A stretch of DNA of 64,000 nt from Panagrolaimus kolymaensis (GCA_028622995.1 JAJQJQ010000002.1:6324001-6388000), one strand, 5' to 3'. Positions 23,754 through 38,779 are shown, counted from the first letter of the stretch. A program made the numbers and translations. Notes: a model not told the origin generated them from the letters alone.

Positions 23754-26700
23754 GTTAGCGTTAATAATTATCTGAAAAACAAAATATTGAGAATGATAAG
23801 AAAAATTAGAACGCGAAAAAAAGCGAAACGAAGAAACGTTGATTGAAAAGACGAAGAAAATTGAAGAATGATTGAAATTTTGATTTTTTGACAAAATTGT
23901 CAAAGACAAAAATTGACCCGCGTTTTCTACAGTAACGAATGCAATCGCTTTGAGAGTCAAAGAAACATGAACGAAATGGGCCAAGCTTTGTTTCGGAAAA
24001 GTTGATTCTGCAATGTTCGAATTGAAATAAATAAATTTGGAATGCATAAAATTACATGTCATCATTTGTTGAAATAAATTTCCAATCCAAAAACATAAAA
24101 ATATTATGTGCTTTAATCGAATCCTCTCTTATTCCTTTTAGTTTAGTCATGATTTCTCGAATTTATTTAACCCAAAAACAAAACTTATTTGCAAAATCAT
24201 TTGAAATTGAATTTCAACAAAATTAAATATCAAATTTTATTCTAAAATAAAGGTGCTAATTTTATTATTATTATTTCTTTTTGTAAGCTCCTGAAGACTT
24301 CTTCAATTTGCTTCGTAATCTCTTGTACCTCGATGATAGAGTTTTTTGTTAGTTTTATTCTACCCATTCTTTATGATCCATATAAAGGTTTTTTTACTTT
24401 GAGATCAAATGCAAACAGAAAAGACGAGAATGCAGCAATTTTCCTTTAAGGCTGAACATATTTTTTTAAAAACTACAGACATAAAACTAAATCAAAAAAA
24501 AGGTACAAGAAATCATTTTTTTATAATGTCTTTTTTTGCACATTTGTTTGTTTACTTTTGGTTAATGCTACTGTGTAAAATTTTCACAATCTTTGTTTAA
24601 AAAAATTCACGACATTACTAATATTTTCTTCCTATATATTTTCTTAATAAATATTTCAAAACCTCATCATTGTTTATATTTATTTGTCTGGCAAATTAGA
24701 TTACAAACTTCTTCTTCTTCCTCTCGTTGATATTTTTGTTTTCGTGTTTTTTTCTTCTTCCTCGTTGAAACTATCGATGATTCCTTCTTTGAAGGATCAA
24801 CCAACGTTTTTTAAGTAAAATTTTCGTTATTTTTATTTACACTTTTTTTCTTCTGTAATGTATGTATTTGTTAACAAAATAAAGAAAACAATACTGCATT
24901 CTTTTTAAGTTGAAAAGTTACTTTAGTTTGGAATTTTTAGTATTTTTTTTGTATATTGATAGGCCTACAAAGAATATACGAAAAAAAGAGAAAGCGAGTT
25001 CTTTAAAAGGTAGTGAATTCCTGTTTTTTTTGTTGTTAGTATTCCTGTAAAGTTATCCTCTTTATTTTCGCTTGATTTTTGACTTACTTTTTTATTTATT
25101 GTTGAAGCAATTTGAACGGAAAAAATCAAAAAATAAAAAGTGACATGATCCGGGTCATGGCCGACATTTGTGTAAGCAAACATCAAAGCGAGGATGACAT
25201 AATGTTGTTGAATATGGGTGAAAGTACTTTTTATTTTATTTGTTTTCATGTTTTTTTCTTCCACAAAACTGATTACATACACTAAAATAGTATCGTTCTA
25301 ACTTTGTTGTTATTCTAACTTTTGGGGGAAGCCGCAGCAGAAGCTTGCTTATAATAAATTTTATTGTTCTTTATTTAAAACTTTTTTTTGAAAACTTGTC
25401 ATTATTAGTTTTGGATTGCTCCATCTACTTGTGTACCTTCCTTTTTCAGTTAACCTTGACTCCAAATTATTATAGTGGCATCTTTTCAAATGATGTAATT
25501 TTTTTCTTGTTTTAAACATGCTTATTATTTATTTGTATTAAAAAAGCAAGAAATCAGGTTTTAGACTCCTTTTTTTGTTCTTTTAATCCCAGAGAATGGA
25601 TTTCATTCAATGATCAAAAAAAGGGATAAATCTTGTTAACGCATCGCTATATACCTTTTTTTTCTTCCATTAGAGTATTACTCGTATTTGAAACAAATTA
25701 ATCTTTTTTCTTTTTTAGGCGACGGCTAGGTTGCCTATTTTTTCGTTGATGAAACCCAAAAGTTCAGCTTGCTTATTTTCTTATTCTTTGTTTTCATTTA
25801 CTATTTTTTTTCGAAGATTATTACAAGAAAAAGAAGTTGATACAAAACAAAAACTTGTTTACTTGTTTATTTTTGGTATTTTGATTTTTTGTAAGATTTA
25901 TTTTTAAGCTTCCATTGAAGCTTACTAAATTTTTTCTTTGAAATACTCAATGGCAGTAAACAATTTTAAGTTTTTCTCAAATGTTGCTTTTTTAGTCTCC
26001 AAACAAATAATAATATTCAAACCAATTTATTAAATTTGATTTGTATCAACGATAGATAGTACATAATAAAAACGACCAAACTAAATAGACTATAATAACA
26101 CTCATTCATCATTGTTACGGAGTAAAACAAAAAATTTGATTGAATCCGATTAAGCTTTTTTTAATTAACAATTTTTTATAAAAAACTCCAAATTTTTGTT
26201 GCTTATTTTTAGGGTTGAGAGAAAAAGTTTCCGTTAGGTTTATTTGTCTACCATCGAATAACCTAAAATTGTTTATGCTTTGTTTGAACAAGCTTCTCGA
26301 TATTCAAAGTAATAAAAATAGCAGGCGATAATGATTCATAAGTTTCACAAACCATTATCTTTTTTTCATGTTTCCGGAGCGACGACGACTTCAGGTTTTT
26401 TTGTTGGTTAAACCTTTACATTGTCAACGCTATTTTTATCCTCTTGTGTTATTATTACAGAAAAAAAACTTTATCGCAAACAAAGAATAAAAAAAATCAG
26501 AAAAAAGAAGAAGCAACTACTTAGAAGCAGCAGTAACATCACAAACCTTTGAAAGCGCAGGAAAAATGTTAAAAGCAACCGATTTTGTTATCCCTCACGT
26601 TTTTGGAATGAGACACGCTAATTTATAATTTTGGTTGAACGAAGCCACCTTCTCTTCTTTGATTTTCTCTTTCTTTTTTTTCGATCAACAAACATATGTA

Positions 26701-28328
26701 CTCTCTTTCTTTTTTTTTGCGAACAAATATAAAGGTGGAGGAGGAGAGATACAACAAGATTGTCAAAACACAATAGAATAATAAAAAAAAAACACTTTTT
26801 TCTTTCAAACTTTTTTTTTTATTCTTTTATCTCCTTTTTTCCCGGAGGCAAAATTGATTCTTGTCTTCTTCATCTCTGTCTCTGTGTCAATTATATGTGA
26901 TTTTCTTTCACGATTATTATTGCGCAACCAACAATCATCCAATATTTATGGAGGATGGCTGTATGTTTTTCGAAGACATCGTCGATGAGACAAAGATGAT
27001 AGATAGACAGTTACTTTTTTTACTTGTCTCATGAATTTTTTTATCTTTGATTTTTTGCAAACTCAACAACCTTCACAGAATAAATCTTTGCATCGTTTAT
27101 TTGCAAATTTTTAGATTTATCCATAAGTTTTTTAGTTGCTCCTTGTTTTTAATGGTTTTTGACTTCAGTTGAAAATTAAACTTCAACTATACTGTATTAT
27201 CTTTTTTGCCACTTCCTTTATTTTTACTTTGACGAAAATGGCTAAAGTTTACCATTCTTTGTTAAAATGTTAGTTTTTTTCTTTACCTTTTTTTTTCTGC
27301 GCAAAATTTCTTCTTTATTTGGTGATAGATTTCCATTGTTTGAAAAGCATATGCATGTACATATGTTTGATAGTTTTACTGCTTTTGAACAGATGCAAGA
27401 AAAAATAGTTTGCTTTCATTTGTTGTTTGTCTTTGACTAACTTTCCTTAAAAATATATATGTTACTGCCGCTAAATATATGGCCTTTTATTTTCTGGTGA
27501 TTCAGAAAAAGCTTCTTTGTCTCCATACATTTACACATGGCAGTGTATTTAAACCTTTTTTAGTCGAAATGCCATGGGATCTTTAAAAAAAATGTTTTGC
27601 TTTTAGTTTTTTTGTTACCGTCACTTTCTTTTTCAATGAACGACATTGTTGTTTTTGTTTTTAATCAGACACTTTATTTGTTTCATTTTTGTTATTTTCT
27701 TCGCCCTTTTACATACCTTTCCAAATTTCGATACAATACCCTCTCTCAAGAATTTTTGAAAAAAACCTGAACAGATTCAATGATGACCAAACACATAACA
27801 TCAAAAACCATATTTTTTTTCTTCTTGATTAACCAAAATATTTTACGTATGTATTTTTTCTTTTCTTCCTTCCATTCTTGTACATTCCATTAAAGTCTTT
27901 CATAAATTGTCCCCAACAAGTTTATTTCTGAACCATTTTTTTCTTCTTTATCATTTACAAATTAATGATTTGCTTTTGTTTTTCTTCTTCTTCCATTTTG
28001 TCACCCTTCCAAATTAGTTAGTTGTTATCATTCATTAGAAATCAAAGTCAAAGTAAATGTTTTCTCGTGAACGCTGGTCATTTGATTTTTCCTTCGTTTT
28101 TTTTTCTCGAAAAAAAAGCCTGATTTGGATTCGAATCCACCATCCTAACTTTGTTTATTTTTTTAGAAAAAGGATAAGAAACCATAAAAAAACTTTATCA
28201 TAAACAGACGAAGGAGAGGAGGAAGAAAAAAGTCCAGAAGAAAAAAAGTAAAGAAGTCAATGCATTTTTAAATGTTATTATTATTTTATTCTTCATCCAA
28301 ATGACGTTTAATGCTGGTATATTTGGTA
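23754..28328. other. 4.6-kb gene-poor region
   Basis: Oligo-T-rich sequence with frequent TTTTTCTTC runs. No ORF with splice context or domain was found on either strand. A GGATTCGAATCC palindrome at 28127 mimics a tRNA T-arm but has no tRNA around it. Confidence 0.4.
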
Positions 28329-28845
28329 ATGAATTACCTAATTGATCAATTAGCGAATCGATTTGAGAATACTTTATTAAAAAATTGTGATAATATTAAA
28401 CAAACAAATAGCGATGGTGAAGAGAGTGATAAAAGACAGGTATGCATTTTTTTCCTTGCTTTAAAGTTTTGGTGGCTGTAAATTATTCTGAACTGTTCAT
28501 TTTCCTTCTTGAATAAACCGGAGACTTTAAATTTTTTTATATTATTAAACCTTTTTTTGTAGGAAAATAATATTGTTATTTTGTCAAATACTAATATTGT
28601 TGATAAACAACAGCGTCGTCGAACCATTACATTTTTACTTTGTTGGAAGATGACACATTTATGGAGTCATTTATGGACAGATGAATTGTAAGTTAATGAT
28701 TTTTTCTTCTTCTTCGAGATTAAAAATACTAATAAAGTTTTACTTACTTTTAAATGTCGTAAAAATTAAGTGCTGATTACTCTTTATTTTTTTCACAGTA
28801 AAAATCTTTTTCTCATCATTGTGTTTAGTGCCATTTTATATGTAG
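28329..28845 (+). CDS. 5' exons of an unidentified membrane protein (partial)
   Basis: Three exons with consensus signals and matching phases: 28329-28439, 28563-28687, 28799-28845. They encode 95 residues: a hydrophilic N-terminus, a basic QQRRRTITF stretch, then LCWKMTHLWSHLW and a hydrophobic segment FKNLFLIIVFSAILYVG followed by a GTAGTT donor. The layout (basic patch, Trp-rich stretch, first membrane helix ending in Gly) is like the start of two-pore-domain potassium channels, but no TTIGYG-type pore exon is visible downstream. Without splicing at 28846 the frame would stop 11 codons later. Either later exons are short and were missed in the 3 kb that follow, or the gene is truncated. 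Confidence 0.4.
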
Positions 28846-31791
28846 GTAGTTGTTCTTTTCACTTTTTTGATTCTTTGTAGCATAGTGAATATGATCAAAC
28901 TAAACATACAAAAATTATTAAATTTGGGATAATTGGTTGGATATTACAGTAGTTTTTTGTCCTCTAAAAATTAATTGCCATGCAATTCTCACTTTCTCTC
29001 TCTTTTACTAACAAATAAAACAAATTGGATTTTTATGAATACTACAGAAACTTTTTTAATCCTCACTTTTGAGTTCTCAATCGCATACATTTTGCTTTTT
29101 TTCTACTACTGTTTAAACAAAACAAATTTTTGTTTCATATTTACTTTATAGCTTTCATTCATTCATTTCGCGTTCATCATCGCTCTCGTGTTCTTGCTTG
29201 ACTTCGCTTGATTTGTTAAAGTACAAGCGAACCCACATAATCTTTTGTAGTAAATTTTCTAAAACTTTAGGTTAAGGCTCTTATTTGAATATTAAACTTT
29301 AGCTTTAAATTATTCCATCAGCAACAAACATCACGAAGTCATTAAAATGCTGTCTTTTTTCTTTTTGCACGTTGTGGCGTCGTCTTATTTACTCTCAAAA
29401 TTAAAAACATTCTTTTTTAATTCATTTTTTGTTTATGACTCTAATTTTCTATTAAAAGCTTAAAAGTGCAAACAGAAGAGGTTGCAACAAAAAAATTAAC
29501 GGCGTTCCAAACTTTTTTACAATTTTGATTCATTATAAAAAGTTCTATGAGTTTTGATACGTCAGCGAACAAAACAAAATATGATAGTAACAAAAAACAA
29601 ACACATTCTTTATTAATTTCAAAAGCTCTTTTTTCAATAAACAAATAAAAGTTAATTTTACGCGACACTTTTGAAATTTTTAGAGTTTTTTGGTTATTAA
29701 ATTTTTGTAACGGAAGCAAAAATAAACAAAAAACTATCCCATAAAAAAGATGAGCGACAATACGAAGATCGAAAAAAGGGCCAAAATGGAGGAGTCTAAA
29801 AAATCAACAATGGTGTAAAAAAATAATGAGGTAATAAATAGTTAACGTTTACTTCTAAATAATATAAGTTCAACATGATATCGTTTAAACCTTTTTATTT
29901 GCAATACTACCCACTTTAGTTTTTTGTCTCTTCGTCTTCTCATTTTGTCGTCATCAAACAACAACCACGCACGCGCACGTGGGATCATTTACTTTTTAAA
30001 TGATGGAATTTTAAAAGCATTTTTACTTCTTCAACAATCATTGTAAATAATCACCACGATCAACGAGACAAGTGGGCGATCATAATAAAAAATGTAGGTG
30101 GAAGAAAAGGAAGATGGATACAGTCTTTATTTTTTTAAATAGAAAGAAAGTCAAAAATGAAAGTTACATAAATTTGAAATTGATAACAAAAAAATTTAGT
30201 AAAGAAAAAAGGTGTAAATGTTTGAATAATTATAAAAATAAAAAGTAATTTTCTTGAAAAAAATAATATAAAATATTTCCATAAAGTATGTGAATGAAGG
30301 ATAGGCTTCCGGAAGAAGTGATGACGATGAACTAAAAATATTATTAATAAAAATAATAAAAATATTCCAAAAATTAAAAAGCCTCACTCTCATCATCGTT
30401 TTCAGTTTTTCTGAATACCGCATTTCTCTTTTCTTAGATCCAAAATTCCATCGAGATTAAAATTTTAGGCCTTACCTTTTTTGAGATTTATCTTTTTTGT
30501 TCCAAAGTTCTCTCATTTTCTTCCTCGTAGTAAATCCGACTATCGTTTTTGATTGAAGTGATCTTGGATTCTTCTCATCGTAATGTTTTTCTCTTTCATG
30601 GCTTTATAATGACAAACATCGGTTCCATTAAAATGGCATCTTTTTGTGGTTAAAAACAATAAATAAACACTCGTCGTTAATAACCGCCACGTTTTTTTAC
30701 GTAATCGAAATAATAAATAACCATAATTTTGTGTTATTCATCGATAATCTCATTTTGATCCTTTTTTGTCATTACAATAAAAACCCTCGCTTTCCCTTAT
30801 TCCGTTTTTATTATTCATTTGGCTTTTTCACTGTATATTTAATTCCGTCAAAAAACACCAAAAAAGCTGTGATTTATTTTATTTATTTTTTGTTGCGAAC
30901 GTAAATTATTTGTCTGAACTGTTTTGTTTCTCAAATATTCGAGGCAAAGAAGAAAAAGAAAGAACAAAGAAATCATCATCATCAACGACGAAAACGAAAA
31001 ACGACGAAGGCGAAGACAATGAACAAATAAGGACACCATGTTATTATTATTGTTATGGTCATTTTTCTTCTTATTCTTTATATTTGAATGACACGAAAGA
31101 AGAAGTTTAAAAAAGATTATCCTTATTTTTTTGTTTCACAAAAAAGGAATAAGGAAGAAAAAAGTTTTCGGATGTCCGGAGACTAATTACCCGGTAAGGA
31201 CACACATAAAAAATAGTAAGATTATTTTTATGCTTAAAAAATAAGGAAAATGGATGTAAAGTTTTAAGGATAATCAAAATTTAGTTAAAGCTTTAATTTT
31301 GCTCTTCATAAAGTAGGCTGTTTTAGTTTTCTCGTTTATTTTGCTATCATTGTTGAATATGTGTAAATGCATTTTTCAATACTTTTCTTCGTTTGCTACT
31401 AATTTCTTTTTGATCTTCTTCTCTAAATTTTTTTTGTATAATTTGTGAATCATATAATACATATGTGTTTAAAGTTTTAACAAAATTCTCGAGCTTGTAA
31501 CATATCTTTATTGTAACTCATCTAGTTTAACCAGATATTATTATTTACTCAATAATTATATTATAACTGTTTTTGGGTACATTTGTCTCGGCAACTAGTC
31601 TCTTTTATCTATAAAAAACTTAGTCGAGAGATTAATCCCCGCCTTTTTATTATAATGAATAAATCTCAAATCGGGAGGATAAAAAAATTCTTTCATTCTT
31701 GGACACAACTTTTTTTTCTTTCCAAGGTTCTTAAAAGTTTTTGTTGTAATTTTTTTGCACCCATTTCAAATCACTGTCAATCTTCAAAAAA
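28846..31791. other. gene-poor region, possibly intronic
   Basis: No recognisable exon. It may be intron of the gene starting at 28.3 kb or promoter of the transporter exon at 31.8 kb. Confidence 0.35.
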
Positions 31792-31829
31792 ATGTCTAAT
31801 GGTGAGGTCCAGAAGCAGCAGCTATTAAT
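31792..31829 (+). CDS. possible distal first exon of the transporter gene
   Basis: AAAAAAATG followed by codons for MSNGEVQKQQLL and two further bases, then a consensus GTAAGT donor. The exon at 35250 begins with one base before its ATG after TTTTAG, so joining them completes an ATG codon and keeps frame, adding 13 residues ahead of the proximal Met. Context and phase fit, but a 38-base exon across a 3.4-kb intron can occur by chance. Confidence 0.35.
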
Positions 31830-34800
31830 GTAAGTTTATCGTTAGTAGAGTTTTATTTAGTTTTAGGGCCAACATCTTAAGGTTTTCTATTTTGTTGTTT
31901 TCGATCGTTGATTCTCAAAATTTTATTTTTTCCTTTCACGTAGCACTAATTTTTTTAGAAACCAGAAAAGCGTTTGTTTGCTTTTTTTGTGTATGTGTGC
32001 AAATTCGAAATAGAAGGAATGATTTTATAAAAATATTTTGACAAAAACAAAACAATCTTCCTTTTTTTCAATGACCATCTATGGTCAGCAAAAGAAACAT
32101 CAAAAATTTAAATAGAATCACAAACAAAGAGGCTTTTCTTACAAGGACATTAGCGGAAGATGTAATTTTAGTTTTAAAAAAAATCTGTAATTTTATTACG
32201 TTATTTTTGTGTATGAAGCTATCATTTTGTTTGTAAACATAGGATTTCACGTTGTGGAATATGAGTGACTTTCGCTTTACCACGAACAAGAGGTCCATTA
32301 TTTAAGAGTGTTTTTTGTTGTATTTTTTTCAAAACCAAAATTAGACCATTATTCTCTTTGGTAAAAAAAACTATTTTGGGACAATAAACGCCACCACCCT
32401 AATTGAGTTAGATGATCGGGAAAAATGTTTAAAATGTGTTTTTTATGTACTTTCACGCTTTCACTTAACTCGAAGAATAACCTTCAAACCTTTTTCTTTT
32501 TTGCAATCAACGTTTTTCTTTGCATTTAAAATCAGTGCAAAAAGGAAAAATTCAAACCATTTTGCTAATCGTTAAAAGGGCCATGTGATTTGATCTTCAA
32601 AAAATAGCGATCTCTCAGACTGGATGATTTTTTGGAATAAAATGAAAGCAGAGCGTATTTTTACTTCTTTTTTTTTGAGGGACAACAAAAACAAAACAAC
32701 GATAAACATTACATAATCCTCTCATTTTTTTCCTCTCCTCTCATCATCTCTACTTCCCATTTTTATGATACTGAACTGGTTTGGTTTAGATTTTTGGAAT
32801 CATCGTCGGAAGCTAACTAACATACAAGTAAAAAAATGAAGCAACAACCAAGCGATTTAAACGCCACCATTTTCATGGCCTTCGTCAAAAAATCGCTTTC
32901 ACGTGTTTTTGCATCAGCAGCGCGCGCAATCGACGACACATATATGCGGAAAAACAAAACAAAAAAACTTTTTCTTTCTGCCTTTTTGTATCCATCTTCA
33001 ATGCATGCAAAAATGAAAGAAGATTTAGTTTGTCTTTCTTTTTTTGGGATTTTAGGAAGTTCATATATTTTCTATCGGAGGAGATGATGATTGGCGGGTG
33101 GATGGCGAAGGTCAAGGAAAAGTTTTTGTGTTTCAGCGATTTTTTGAAAAGCCGCCATCAACTCAAAGATGATTGATTTTGAGGAAAGAAAAAAGAAAGA
33201 AGAGGATGCATAAAAAAAATAATGAAGAAGTTCATGTTTTTTTTCTTCTAAATAAATGAAAGACATCTTTGATTAAGATCTTCGTGTCAAATTTAATTTT
33301 TTTATATCAAAACTTGATTGATTTTTTGATACCCATTTTGCAATCAATCAGCTTATTTTTAGTAAATTGTTTTCAGTGATAGTAAAATTAAAACTTTTAA
33401 AGTATTTCCCTTAAATTTTAAAATATTTTACTATTTTTGAAAATATTACTATCTCGAAACGGATGGAATTAATCCTCTTGAAAGATCCATCCTAAAAACG
33501 AATTTCTTTTTTCAAGTAGTTTCTCACTTTTTTTTACTGTTATGTACTCATTTAGTAAATAACAACTGACCACCATTTCCTTTCTTTCTTTTTTTTGATG
33601 TGGGTTGGAAAAAAATGATGTAAAAAATGTAAAAGATACAAAACAAACAAATACTTAGACATTTTTTTCATTAACAGGAAAGAAAACGTGAGTCTTCGTG
33701 ACGATGAAGTGGGATCATCACCATCAAATATTTAAAGAATTGCTTCCTTTTTTTTCGAATGGAGGAGGTAAAAAGTATAAAACTGATATGTTTTTTTTAT
33801 TGTGGATCATCAGACGAGGTTAAGTGTCTCGCAATAGTAGCTTTTTTTTTCAAGAGTAATCATGAAAGTGAATTAATCGTGTTTAAAATTTTGTAATAAC
33901 TTTCTTTCTTCTTTTTTACTTTGAGGCTTGTAAAAAAGTGAGATTTATATTTTCTTTCCTTTTTCTTTTTCAATAATTCTCTAATTGATTTGGATTGGAT
34001 TCTCTATCTCTTTTTACAAAATACACCTGAACACTTTTATGGATTTAAAAAAGATAAAACGTGAAACACGTTTGTGTTTTTTTTAGTTTGGAGGTGGGAG
34101 AGATTTTCTGCAGTCCAAGGCTTTTTTGACCGGTTTCTGGCTCACTTGCTGAAGCTGCTACTGCAGCTGTAATCGTTCCCTTTCTTTAAAGGAATTTTCA
34201 TGTAATAGAAAAAAAAGCTTTCCCTTTTTATTTTATTCCATCATCATATCTCGTTTTTAAAGCCAGATTATGGACAAATGTGGCGCAACATTGTCCTTGA
34301 AAGTTATCATCACTTTCTAAAAAAATAGTTAGTAGCTGCTGACGAATGAATGTCTCTCTTTGATTCACTTTTTTCCCTATCGGTTTCTATGTTGATCATT
34401 AAATCATTATTTTAACACACATCCGATATTCAGACGTTCAGTTAAAAATAACTTTTTTTCCTTTCAAGGACAAAGGGATCTTATTTTTTCTTTGGCAAGG
34501 ACCCAGAAACGTGAAATGATGGAACGTCTTCTCACAGCTGATTTAATTTTAAATCAGTTTGAGCTTAATCCCTTTTAAATCTTCTTCTTTTTTTATTATG
34601 CCACTATGTTGACCTCCATTTTGAGTCCATTCTTTTTTCTTCCTTTTTTACAACCTTTGTCCTCCTAATTTTTTGTTTTCTTGCATCATGGTGATTTTTT
34701 TGTTAATATGAGTGCCATCGACGACAAATTTCCATTAGCGTCCATTTGCCATGTCGCAGATTTGATTTCTGTTTTATTAACAATGTTTATCTCTTTTTTA

Positions 34801-35249
34801 AATCATACAGTCAATAATAATGAAAGAATTGTTTTGTAATTTTTTTCTCCAAGTAGATCTTCTACAAAAGGTCATACATATTATCACTTCTTTATTGTTG
34901 TTGCCAAAATTCAAGTTTATTTCTCGAAAACTCAAAAATAGTTCTTTTAAATGATGTAAAATAAAAAACAAGCTTTTCTCATTTTTTCAAAAATTTCAAA
35001 TGATTGTTTTTATTTAAAATTAAAAAATTTATTTTTTATTATATTATTTTTTTTCTGTTATCATAACATAACCATCAATAATTAATGATCTCACGAGTTT
35101 TTGATTTGTCTTTATATAAACCGTTCCTTAAAAAAGTCAATAACCAAAAAAACAATAGTCAAGAAACGGGAGTTTAAAAAAAACGTGTGTTAAAAAATTT
35201 CCTTCCGTATTCGATCATTTTTTTTTCTAAATATTTTTTCATGTTTTAG
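31830..35249. other. 3.4-kb AT-rich region, putative long intron or promoter
   Basis: No supported exon. Contains TCATCATC and GAAGAAG-type runs and a GC-richer patch around 32880-32940 without splice context. Confidence 0.35.
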
Positions 35250-37528
35250 GATGCCACGAATTGCACCTCGAATAAATAATAATTCATCATCAACCAAATG
35301 TATTGTAGATGATTATGATCAAGGTGGCTCATCAACAATGATAAATGAAGCATTTAATAAACAAATAAAATCCGCGGCACATGGGTTAAAAGAATCACAT
35401 AAATCTCGAATATTTCCTTCCACAAGATTTTTTATGGCCATTTTATTAATGTTGTGTTTTATTGCTTTAGCTGTTTCCACATCTAATTTATCTGTGTCGA
35501 TGGTGTGTATGATTAAAAAAGACTCAGATTTACCTGAAAATATTGTAAATGATTTAATTCGAATTCGTCGAAGCACAAATAATTCGCTAATTGAAGAATA
35601 TTTGGATCAAGAACTTGGAGGAATTGCAAATTTTACTAATTTTAATTCTTCAAGTAATAATAATGTAACCGTTTCATTAACCAAATGTGAGCTTGCAAGG
35701 TTGAGGAAGCGAGCTATTGAATTTGAATCCAATCCCCAACTTCTTGAAAGAGCTATCGAAAATGAATCCAATGGAGATGGTATGAAAGTTGAAGTTAAAA
35801 CTTGTCATGCTGGTGCTGCATTGATGGATTGGAGCGGGACTGAACAAGGTTAGTTTTTGAAAAAATTGATTTTAAGCTAAAACAGAGACTTCGAAAAAGA
35901 GACAAATCTTGAGTAAAAATTTTTACTTGCAATTCTAAAAGTTACAAATTTATAGGTATCGTTTTTGCTGCTCAAAATGCTGGTAGTTTATTGATGCTTG
36001 TTACCGGTACTTTTGCGGATAGATTAAATTCAAAATGGTGCATCGTTCTTTCCCTTTTACTTCTCATAATTTCAAATGCCATTATTCCATCAATTAGTCA
36101 ATTCTCTGTATGGCTTGTAATCATGGCTCGAGTTCTCACAGGTTTTGCTGATGCCCTTTTGCAACCATCAACAAATTCAATGATAACTCGATGGTTTCCA
36201 CCTAAAGAACGTCCATTTGCTATTGGATTAATTACAGGTGGTAGACAAATAGGAACATTACTTATTTTACCAACGGCAGGATTTTTATGTGAAAAGAAAT
36301 CCTTTATGGGTGGATGGCCATCAATATTTTATATTTCTGCTTTCATCGTTGCAATGATATTAATTTTTTGGTTGTTTCTTTCCGCTGATAAACCTGCAAA
36401 GCATTTTTGCGTTTCACAAAAAGAACAAAAATTTATTCAAGAAAAAATTCAAGAAGAAAATATTGGAAAACGAAAAGAAAGGAAATCAGTTCCATGGAGA
36501 TCTATTGCAACTTGTGGACCATTGTATGCTGGAGTAGCAGCTTTGATTTGTCATGAATATCCTTTGGTTATTATGCTTCAGGTATGCTTTAATCCCAAAA
36601 GTTGGAAAAAAGTCAAACCGACTTTGAATATTTCTGAGTTAGAATTAAAACCATTTTTTTTAGTTATTACCCAAATATATGGATGATGTTCTTAAAATTG
36701 GTATTCAAATGAATGGTGTAATCTCAGCTTTACCCATAATTGTTTTATTCATTTCTAAAACATTGAGTTCATCATTGGCAGCTGTGATTGGAAGCCGCAA
36801 ACGTGGCCGCTGTCTTTTATCTCGAACTGCAATAGTTAAAATTTTTAACGGCGTCGCATCCCTAGGTTTGGCTATTAGCATTTCAATTGTACCATTAATG
36901 AATGGTTCGGGTCATTCCACTGGTGCCATAGTCCTTTTATGTTTGGCTAATGTATTTGCTGGTAAGCTTTTTTACATATCGAAATTTGCATTAATTAATT
37001 TGCGTTTATTTTTTAGGCATGCATACACCCGGCGTTCAAACAGCTTTACTTCAATTAGCTCCAGCATATTCGGGAATTATTACGGGTATAGCATTTGGTT
37101 TTGTTGCAATATTTTCAATTTTAAACAAAGTTATTACAAATATTATTGTTAAAGATGGTTCATTAAAAGAATGGACATTAGTTTTTGAAATTAGTGCCGT
37201 TGTTGCTGTTTTACCTGTATTCTTTTTTACTATTTGGGGTTCAGCTGATCGTCAACCATGGGCATCACAAAAAACTGCGGCCACTAAAAAATATTCCATT
37301 TCAAAAGATGGAGGAATTTCAACCATTGAAAAACCTCAATTTACTCTTGGTTCGGCTTTAACTCAAAAAGATGATTCTTATTCCATTGCAAGTGGATTAA
37401 AATTTACAATGTTTTTAAATGAAGTTGATGATTTGAATGATATTGGTTGCGAGGATAACACATCTGGAAGTGGAAGTTTAAGAAGTGAAGAAACTGAAAC
37501 CACTTCACTTGAAGATGTAAAATACTAG
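35250..37528 (+). CDS. major facilitator transporter, SLC17-like
   Basis: Exons 35250-35848, 35956-36581, 36664-36961, 37017-37528; 677 residues from ATG 35251. About 12 membrane helices: TM1 (FFMAILLMLCFIALAVSTSN) is followed by a large loop (about 95-195) with several N-x-T/S sites, as in the SLC17 anion transporter family, then WSGTEQGIVFAAQNAG and the motif-A-like GTFADRLNSKW between TM2 and TM3. ARVLTGFADALLQPSTNSMI resembles the TM4 region. SLC17 members carry organic anions, phosphate or vesicular glutamate; the substrate cannot be read here. The C-terminal tail of about 110 residues is acidic and Ser-rich. All cytosolic splice phases fit. The start may lie in the distal exon at 31.8 kb. 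Confidence 0.85.
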
Positions 37529-38246
37529 TCACCCACACACAATGGTAAATGCTTGCGGGATTTTTATAATAACAAACCAAAGAATCAAAATGAGAAAACG
37601 ACATTGTTTTCCTTCAACTTGACTGCCGTGATTTTCAACTGCCTTTTTCCATGCTGGTCGAGGCTTTGTCAAATCTCTTTCATTAATTCCAAAGATTTTT
37701 TGTTGCAATATGTACCTTTTTTTAGTTTTATAGGTTCTTAAAAATTTTTATTATCCTCTTTTTTTGTTTTGTAATTCTCAGCTTTAATTTTAATTCTCTC
37801 TCTCACTTTTTTTTCTGTATATTACAGTGTTACATTTTTCTTTCTCATTCACTTATTTCATTCTGGTCATTTGGTGCCAAAATTTTTTTTCTTTAAACCT
37901 TCCTTTGGTGCATTTCTTTCTTTAAACATAATTTGTAATAATAAGTTTAAACAAATATACCAATGAACTTCTTTCTTTTTGTTTATCTTCTTCTTTTTTA
38001 TGTAATTGTCGGGTATAATTGTCACTGCTTTAGTTTCCATTTTTTATTTAAACTTGTTTGTTTAATTTTAATAAATGTTTTCATGCTAAACTAAAATAAC
38101 GGTGATTTATGTGACATCAGAATAATGTTTTATTATTAAACCAATTTAAAAAAATAATGATCAAAAGATACTTTTATATTTGTAATGGAAGATTAAATTT
38201 TTTTGGAATTAAACACCGGGAAAGTTTGAATATTAAGCAATCGTTT
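37529..38246. other. intergenic, convergent genes
   Basis: 3' UTRs of the transporter and the LITAF-type gene; AATAAATG near 38070 may be a polyadenylation signal. No gene. Confidence 0.5.

Positions 38247-38779
<533 letters not shown>

Noticed and set aside
28115..28150. GGATTCGAATCC looks like a tRNA T-arm, with a T-run on the reverse strand
   Set aside because: No acceptor, D or anticodon arm can be built at the right distance on either strand; the palindrome alone explains the match.
32836..33087. 83-codon frame in a GC-richer patch
   Set aside because: Lies in the putative transporter intron and overlaps comparable frames on the other strand; no homology or signals.
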